From: Plantago elongata
Lineage: Eukaryota; Streptophyta; Magnoliopsida; Lamiales; Plantaginaceae
Direction of reading: 5' to 3'
DNA length: 24,967 nucleotides
Assembly (NCBI GenBank): GCA_036897095.1
Contig: JAYMSP010002314.1
Coordinates: 1 to 24,967 of the forward strand
Below, piece by piece: positions 18,818 through 24,967 of this stretch (the first letter of the stretch is position 1; each line of letters opens with the position of its first letter). A model generated the notes under the pieces. The model saw only the letters and a program-made list of their open reading frames with translations. It did no database searches and was not told where the DNA came from. The translations under genes were made by a program, and so were the position numbers.

Positions 18818-21393
18818 ATGAATGGACGTATTATACCTCTTCTCCGCCGTGGATACGCCACCAAGTACACCGGCAGAGTAGTCAAAACGAACGAAACAGG
18901 CGCCATCGAAGTTTTCGTCACTCCTCCCGCCGTCATCTCCGACGTCCGCGGTTACCACCTCCCTCGCCGCGAACTCATTTGCAGAGCCACACAAATCCTC
19001 CACTCCGTCACTTCCCCCGATCCTTTCCTCGACCTCTACGAATATCTCCGAACCCTAAACCTAACCCTAACTCCCAACGAAGCTTGCGAAATCCTCAGAG
19101 CCTTCAAATCCCCTAACCTAGCTCTCCAATTCTTCCATTTCTGCTGCTCAGACATTCCAAATTTCCGTCACGACGCCTATACTTTCAACATGATGCTTTT
19201 GATATTGTCGAAGTCGGCTCTGCCGGACCGGATTGGTAGAATCGAAGAGATTGTTTGTTTGATGGAGAAAACGGGGACGCGGGGGAATATATCCACTGTT
19301 AATATTCTCATTGGTGCTTTGCAGGGCGTTGAGGGGTCGCAAAAATGCTTGGAGTTGGTGAAAAAATGGGACCTCAGGTTCACTCGTTATACTTATAAGT
19401 GTCTTTTGCAGGCCTATTTGAGAGCTAAAGTGGTGGAACGAAGCTGGAAAGTTTATGTCGAGATGACGAGGAAAGGGTATACTCTTGATATATTTGCGTA
19501 CAACATGCTACTGGACGCTCTAGCCAAGGATGGAAAGGTCTGCTTAGTTCCGCGTTGTTGTTTTTGCCGTCCTTTTCTAAATTACAATGGTTCTAAATGC
19601 TTAATTATTATATCTTATATCTCAATTATTTCCTCTATTTCATGTGTATTGTTCGGAGCGTATGTATAATATGCTGATTAAGGCTCTTTTTAGCAAAATT
19701 TAAATTTGGCTGTTAACTTAGGTAGTTACTGATTGGATAGTTAAAATAGACAGATCATGTTTGTAGAGATATTTGTTTAGCACTTTGATTTGAGATGTAA
19801 GCTAGCTGATCTGCAAAGAACCAAAAAAATATATCTTTTAGGTATGGTAATATGTTACTACTATCTTTTTCGAATAAGCTACCTGAACTGGGCTATCAAC
19901 TTAGCTAGATGGTAAGCTACCTGCTGGGTGACCATGTGACTAGGCATCCACGTACAAAGACTTATTTTTGTAAAATACTTGAAGAATCTCATCTAGCTCA
20001 TATGTTATAACCTAGCTGATAAGATCGTGATAAACAGAGCCAAAGGCATACTTATGTTTAACGATTGACTGTGTGATAAGTATATGTGTAGATTGTTTTA
20101 TCTGTAATGTAGAATCTGCAGGGTGTCAAATTATAAATTTTGTAGAATCTAATGGTCTGATATGCTGCAGCATCTTGCCAGGTTGATCAGGCTAATAAGG
20201 TCTTTGAAGACATGAAAAGGAATCATTGTCAACCTACTGAGTATACTTATACTATCTTAATTAGGATGATGGGAAGGCAGGGGATGGGGAAGGCCACGGA
20301 AGCTCTGAGTTTATTTCAAGAAATGCTCAAAAAGGGTTGTAAACCCAATTCCATGGCCTATAATACTATTATTGAGGTACTTGTTAGGAGCCGAATGTTG
20401 GAGAAAAGTATGACTCTTTTCTCTGAAATGGTGAAAAATAATTGCAGACCGAATGAGTTCACATACAGTCTCATTCTTGATGTTTTGACTGCAGAAGGAC
20501 AGCTTGGTAGAATGGATGAGGTAATTGAAATGTCGAGCAAGTACATGGACAATTCAATATATGCATTTCTTGTGAGAACACTAAGTAAAACGGGCCATGC
20601 AAATGAAGCTCATAGGTTGTTCTGTTCTATGTGGTATTTCCATGATAGAGGAGATAGAGCTGCTTATCTTTCCATGTTAGAGAGCTTATGTAGGTCTGGG
20701 AAATTTATTGAAGCTATAGACCTACTGAGCAGGACTCATGAAAAAGGTATACTAACAGATACTTTCATGTACAACACTGTTATTACTGCTCTTGGCAAAT
20801 CAAAGAAGATATTTCATCTGCTTGATCTATATGAGAAGATGAAGAAAGATGGGCCTATCCCGGACAATTTTACCTACAACATTCTGATTTCTAGCTTTGG
20901 TAGAGCTGGAAGAGTTGGTGAAGCTGTAAGGATATTTGAGGAGCTTGATAATAGTGATTGCAGGCCCGACATTGTCTCCTACAATTCATTGATTAATTGT
21001 CTTGGGAAAAATGGTAATCTTGACGAAGCACATTTAAGGTTCAAAGAAATGCAAGAGAAGGGTTTGAATCCTGATGTTGTCACATTTAGTACACTAATCG
21101 AGTGCTTTGGGAATTCTGATAGAGTTGATATGGCATATAGCTTGTTCAATGAAATGCTTGCTGGAGGATGTTCACCAAATATAGTGACATACAATATCTT
21201 AATTGATTGCTTTGAGAAGTGTGGGAGAACTGCAGAGGCTGTCGATATGTATTCAAAACTTAAAGAAGAGGGTCTGTCTCCAGATTCAAACACATATGCT
21301 ATCCTTGAACGGCTACAGAACGGCTCACATAAGTTGCAGAGAATTCGGAGGAAGTATCTGACAAATGGTTGGGTTGTTAGCCCATTGAGATGA
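18818..21393 (+). CDS. Mitochondrial P-class pentatricopeptide repeat protein (ABO5-like)
   Basis: Two coding exons (18818-19537 and 20182-21393) are joined in phase 0 across a 644-base intron with ends AAG/GTCTGC and TTGCCAG/GTT. The frame is 643 codons plus TGA. The start lies in a strong context (GCCACCATGAAT). The N-terminus (MNGRIIPLLRRGYATKYTGR) is basic, Ser/Thr-bearing and free of acids, like a mitochondrial presequence. Helical PPR units of about 35 residues run from roughly residue 119 to 606, for example DAYTFNMMLLIL, FAYNMLLDALAKDGK, DNFTYNILISSFGRAGR, DIVSYNSLINCLGKNGN, DVVTFSTLIECFGNSDR and NIVTYNILIDCFEKCGR. There is no E or DYW domain, so it is P class, the type usually tied to organelle RNA splicing or stability. 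Length and repeat layout fit At1g51965 (ABO5, about 650 aa), needed for splicing of mitochondrial nad2 intron 3. Orthology is supported by the CHUP1-like neighbour but not proven. Reading through the intron would add a short unrelated tail and truncate the protein at 283 aa. Confidence 0.93.
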
Positions 21394-21990
21394 ATTATTA
21401 TCTGTTAGGCCAGTGCTGTTTTAAGTTGAATCGGCTTCTAAGCTGGGTTGACAGATCCAATAGAGGACCAGATTCTTAAGAGCTGAAAATTTGTTGAATG
21501 ATTGGAACAAACGTTTAAGCCGATGCTGCAAGCAGGTGTCGTAGTTTGGAGTTATTCTTAGAAAAACTTCATAAGCCCTGGCCAGGTTCCCCAGTCGGAT
21601 ATCAGTCTTTTGTATATTACAGTATGTTGTAACATTAAAGTTTGGGTTTGTCAGTTGCTTTTGTTTTCTTCATCTCTAAAAGGCCAGTTTGAGTTGAATT
21701 TTGGGGGCTGTAACTGGAACAAGGAATTATATTTTTGTCACCTCATTCACGGTATCTTAATATCTGAGTGTTTGGATTCTTATTGGGTATGATAATTAAT
21801 ATCTGAGTGTTTGGATTCTTATTGGGTATGATAATATTTTGGAGTTTTTTACAAACTCATATTAATCTACAATTCTTTCAATTTTATTTGATTCAACAAA
21901 ATCATAAATAGCTTCATACATTTTTTTGTTAAATATTACATATTTGTGTACTTACAATGTACAGAATAAAAGAGTAGATATACTTATTTC
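21394..21990. other. 3' flank of the PPR gene
   Basis: Probable 3' UTR followed by AT-rich DNA. It contains the 39-bp tandem pair at 21757-21834. An AATAAA occurs at 21965-21970, probably too far away to be the main polyadenylation signal. Confidence 0.4.
21757..21834. repeat. Perfect tandem duplication, 2 x 39 bp
   Basis: TTAATATCTGAGTGTTTGGA plus 19 more bases is present at 21757-21795 and again, without a mismatch, at 21796-21834. Perfect identity implies a recent duplication in the PPR 3' region. Confidence 0.93.
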
Positions 21991-22960
21991 TTTTCTTAAA
22001 TTTTATTTTATCCAATTTAAAATGTTTATAACTTAAAATAAAAAAATAAAAATAAAAATAAAAATTATCAACGACTATATCTTTTCGACATATATAAATA
22101 GAGACCACTCTTGACTATGTTTGAATTATTTTTTCGAGATCTATAAAAATCACTAACGACTTTATTTGGACCTTAATAAATTATAAAATGAGATATAAAA
22201 CTGCAATCTTATTATATTGGGTCAATAATTAAACTAGCAACATGATAATCAGATAGGGTAACAAAGCTAGGCATCAGACACAAATACCGGGTAATGGGTA
22301 CGGTAACTGGACATTGCTTACGAATACCAGACATCAAATACGGGTACCGTGGATTGGGTACGGGTGACGGGCATCGGGTATGGACGGGAAATGGGTACGG
22401 TTATCAGACATTGCTTATGGATACCAAACATCACACGGGTGACGTGCATCGGATACGGATACCGGGCATGGAACACTAGAATCGAGCATCGAATTTGAAT
22501 ATCAAACTTGACATCGAACACATATACCGAGTAATGGCTACGGTTACCGGCATTGCTTACGGATACCGGACATCAAACATGGGTACCGTGCATCGTACAC
22601 GGAGAACGGGCATCGAATACTGATACCAGACATCGAACACGAGTATCGAGCATCGAATTCGGGAGCCCGGGTATTTTTTAATATAAATAATTATTTTTAC
22701 ATATTCAAGATATTTATAAGAGTGTTTAAAAGTTAAAATTTGTAACATTGTTTTTTAAGAATCGTTTTATAATTTATTAAGATTTAAAAAGTTGTTAATG
22801 ATTTTTATACATATCAAAATAATAGTTCAAACATAGTTGAGAGTAATCTCTATTTATAGATCTCAAAAATATAAAATTGTTAGTTATTTTTATTTATTTC
22901 TTAAATTTTTATTTTTCAAGTTATAAACATTTTAAAGTGGACAAAACTAAAATTTAAAAA
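21991..22960. mobile_element. Foldback-like element, about 200-bp inverted repeats
   Basis: The left arm (about 21991-22188) and the reverse complement of the right arm (about 22764-22960) align along nearly their whole length. Shared ordered blocks include TTTAAAATGTTTATAACTT, AAATAGAGA..ACTCT..ACTATGTTTGAA, TATAAAAATCA.TAAC.ACTTT and CTTAATAAATTATAAAA. The loop holds a GC-richer minisatellite (22257-22670) bordered by AT-rich spacers. No coding capacity for a transposase exists. Long inverted arms around tandem repeats are the classic foldback or non-autonomous Mutator-like design. Arms differ by substitutions and small indels, so the insertion is not very recent. No clear target-site duplication was found. 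Confidence 0.75.
22257..22670. repeat. Minisatellite with CATCG/GGTACCG motifs and higher-order units
   Basis: The array consists of alternating GGGTACGG / GGATACCGG and GACATCGAA(C/T)AC motifs in units of about 20-22 bases. A higher-order unit of about 100-120 bases containing GTAATGGGTACGGTAA.TGG, ACATTGCTTA and GGATACCAGACATC recurs at about 22281, 22388 and 22521. Short open frames across it are low-complexity and not genes. Confidence 0.8.
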
Positions 22961-23294
22961 CAATAAAAATGAAAAATGATGGATGGGAAGGTGACATGTG
23001 ACAATAAGAATGAGAATGCTTGGAGTTGTTTATTGTACTTTAAGAGAAAAACATGTACATTCAACACTGAAATTGTAGTGATTTGATGAAGCAAACTTTG
23101 GTAAATGTTTTTAAAAGAAATGGGCTCATAATGTATCAATTGGTAGCTCTCCCTTATATTGAGAGCCATTATGTTAAAAATTATTTTGAGAGTACGGAAA
23201 GTTCTGAGAGTTCCACACCATTAACATCCAATAATATACAATTATATAAATACATAAAATTTCACAAATTACCAACTACACTGCACAATTAGTA
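22961..23294. other. Intergenic, no gene recognised
   Basis: AT-rich spacer between the foldback-like element and the Stowaway MITE. A 69-codon frame at 23083-23292 (+) runs into the MITE edge and has no recognised homology. Confidence 0.35.
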
Positions 23295-23545
23295 CTCCGT
23301 CCGTTCCGGAGAACTCTATACGCTTGTCATTTTTATCCGTGCCACAAAACTCCATACATTACTAAAAAAGAAAATTACCCTACCACTAACAAATAATAAA
23401 CAATATCAACTTTACACATAAATTATACATTTTGCCACTAAAAGTACATTTTTCCTCACCTACTTCATTTTTTATCACTACTTTAATTTTTCTCATAAAA
23501 CTATGTGCCAACACTAACGCATGAAGTTTTCCGGGACGGAGGGAG
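23295..23545 (-). mobile_element. Stowaway MITE, complete, 251 bp
   Basis: The ends are CTCCGTCCGTTCCGGAG and CCGGGACGGAGGGAG, flanked by TA (23293-23294 and 23546-23547). The interior (CACTAAAAGTACATTTTTCC, AACTTTACACATAAATTA) is the reverse complement of the element at 17744-17986, so this is the same family inserted in the opposite orientation. Confidence 0.9.
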
Positions 23546-23547
23546 TA

Positions 23548-24559
23548 TACAATGTTGAAGGATTCTTACAAACACATTTTAATAAACTTTTCGTAGTATT
23601 ATGTTAATTGTCTTCATTCATGGTATTATATTGTCTCAGTTTGAAAAACTCTCTTCAGAGTCCTGCAGAAAAAGATTTAACTGCACAATTAGTATGTAAC
23701 ATTATACAATTTACAAATAGACAAAAATCTACAATTTACACAAAAAGTTGCATGATTAATATACAATATTACACGTCTGTCGTAAAAGCTTGGACTTTTA
23801 CAAGTTTTTATATCTCGATTTAGTATCTATGGTGATCTGTTGTTCATTTACGTCCGATAAGACTTTTATCCGTACGCGAAGTCGGGTCATGGAAGGTTCT
23901 AGGCCGAAGGCGAACTTTGTCGCTCTAATTCATGTTTCTGATGGACCTTAGTTGTGCTACCAATTGATTAAGACTTGGGATTTTCAGCTGTAAAAAGATG
24001 TTTGTGAATCCTTGTGGTAACTTTGGGCGTCGCGTGCTTGCGAAGAACTCTTCGGTTCAACGCGTTTGGTAACTGGCTCTCATTTACGTTTGATATGTGT
24101 TGCTATCAGTAAGTGAGGTTAGGTTACCAAAGGGTTGCTCCCAATATAACTGGCTCGGATATAGGCCCCGTTTATGTGTGTATTGACTAGAACTTTAGTG
24201 TCGATTGGTAGAGACTCGGATCGTAGTCATGTAATCTTGCGTCTTCGAATCATGCTTCATATGCAATGTAATAAAGGATTCCTGAAATGAAAATACTTTT
24301 ATGTTGGGTGTTGAAAAGAACCTTGAACGCCAAGAACCTTCAAATCGTATATGCCCTAGAATGTAATGTGACATTATCACTCGTACAACTTTTTTATGCT
24401 TTACGTCTTCTCTCGTTTATTACGTACTTGAATTTTCGTTAAATCAATACAACTTTTACCTTTCACGTATTGCCTCGGACAAGTACCTGACGTATGAACC
24501 TTATACATGTATCTACGAATCCAAATCAACTAATCACACAGAGAAAGCAGAGAGCTCAT
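23548..24559. other. Probable retrotransposon flank (possible LTR), no gene
   Basis: From about 23830 the composition shifts toward balanced GC with many CG dinucleotides, unlike the AT-rich neighbours. It lies directly downstream, in minus-strand sense, of the gypsy integrase fossil, where a 3' untranslated region and LTR would be expected. No LTR boundary, polypurine tract or second copy lies within the window, so this is inferred from position and composition. Confidence 0.3.
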
Positions 24560-24778
24560 TATGTTCAACCTTGCCCTGATAATCTTGTAAGAACCTTCCG
24601 AGTTAGGCTTAAGTTTTCCCACCTTATGAGGATATCATCTCTCCTTAAGACGAGGTCGCCTACTTGCAAGTTTGAGGTTCATACGTTCTTGTTCTATGCC
24701 TTAGTAGTGGTTAATTGGTGACGATGAATGTTTTCAAGTGTCGCGCTTATTTTCATGTCTAGCTTGTCCAAGTCATAG
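24560..24778 (-). pseudogene. Ty3/gypsy integrase C-terminal fossil
   Basis: Read on the minus strand from about 24776: LDKLDMKISATLENIHRHQL, then NKNV, then NLQVGDLVLRRDD (GDLVLRR at about 24640-24660), followed after a frame change by HKVGKLKPNSEGSYKIIRAR (about 24625-24565). This order matches the end of plant Ty3/gypsy polyproteins (LD.L.EKR......YNK.V..R.F..GDLVLRK........GKL.P.WEGPY.I). It has in-frame stops and at least one frameshift. Upstream integrase sequence is missing because another element begins at about 24779. Confidence 0.75.
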
Positions 24779-24967
24779 AACTACAAAAAAAAGAAGCCGT
24801 TTGGTGACTGACATATCCATCGCTAGAAGGCTTTCGATTTGTTGTTAAATCAACGACGAATAGGATGTCAATGGGTAAAACGGATGTCACAAACTTTTTA
24901 GAGACGGATAACTAACTTGTCTTCGATGGATAATTTTGTTGACTAAGCCGTCACAATTAAAGATGAA
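24779..24967 (+). mobile_element. Possible CACTA-like transposon end, cut by window edge
   Basis: AACTACAAAAAAAAGAAGCCG at 24779 resembles the CACTACAAAAAA terminus of CACTA (En/Spm) transposons with a first-base change. It interrupts the gypsy integrase frame. The following sequence contains CCGTC/GACGG-type motifs (ACGGATGTCACAAAC, GAGACGGAT, GCCGTCACAATTAAAGATG), as in CACTA subterminal repeats. The other end lies outside the window, so class and target duplication cannot be confirmed. Confidence 0.35.

Noticed and set aside
19538..19669. Extension of PPR exon 1 to residue 283
   Set aside because: The tail after 19537 is intron sequence; PPR repeats resume in phase at 20182 after a good acceptor.
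22294..22521. Open frames on both strands across the minisatellite (61 and 67 codons)
   Set aside because: They follow the repeat period and have low-complexity repeated composition; no gene signal.
24494..24721. Plus-strand 75-codon frame
   Set aside because: Antisense to the gypsy integrase fossil, whose motifs are on the minus strand.

Overview
This is nuclear DNA from a flowering plant, most likely a eudicot. It is AT-rich, the coding genes are split by GT-AG introns, and most of the rest is transposon debris. Stowaway-type MITEs with CTCCnTCCGTCC-like ends suggest an asterid such as a Lamiales species, but that is an inference from element style. There are no prokaryotic features, no CRISPR array and no recognisable tRNA or rRNA gene.

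Two well-preserved protein genes, both on the + strand, anchor the window. The first (8572-11466, four coding exons, 619 aa) encodes a CHUP1-family protein. It has an N-terminal membrane anchor, a long coiled coil and the conserved VYLRWINACLRYELRNY block, but lacks the proline-rich and C-terminal actin-nucleating parts of CHUP1. This is the layout of Arabidopsis AR791 (At1g52080). The second (18818-21393, two coding exons, 643 aa) is a P-class pentatricopeptide repeat protein with a mitochondrial-type presequence. Length and locus context fit At1g51965 (ABO5), a mitochondrial nad2 splicing factor. The two Arabidopsis loci have nearby numbers on chromosome 1, so the pair here looks like conserved microsynteny, separated by about 7 kb of transposon-rich DNA. 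The genes are not an operon and no shared pathway is evident.

Left arm (1-8280): AT-rich sequence with a TIR element carrying an internal minisatellite (1050-1912), a Stowaway MITE end (about 2805), a heavily decayed Helitron Rep/helicase gene (3520-5655), a 120-bp direct duplication (7086-7334) and two related tRNA-derived SINE-like pieces (about 7452 and 8118).

Middle (11.5-17.5 kb): a possible GRF-zinc-finger-type pseudogene (+, about 12720-13110) faces a Mutator-like (MULE/mudrA) transposase (-, 16376 to 13354). The transposase keeps its DNA-binding, core, SWIM and zinc-knuckle signatures, but it carries frameshifts, stops and an Asn where a catalytic Asp is expected. Just upstream on the same strand is a candidate small spliced gene (17177 to 16698, 128 aa) with an Asn-Asp-Glu tail; its family is unknown to me.

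Right arm (21.4-25 kb): a 39-bp perfect tandem duplication, a foldback-like element with about 200-bp inverted repeats around a GC-richer minisatellite (21991-22960), a second Stowaway MITE inverted relative to the first, and a Ty3/gypsy integrase C-terminal fossil that abuts a CACTA-like end at the window edge.

No wholly new biological system is evident. The best leads are the small acidic-tail gene, the two inverted-repeat elements with internal minisatellites, and the syntenic CHUP1-like/PPR pair.
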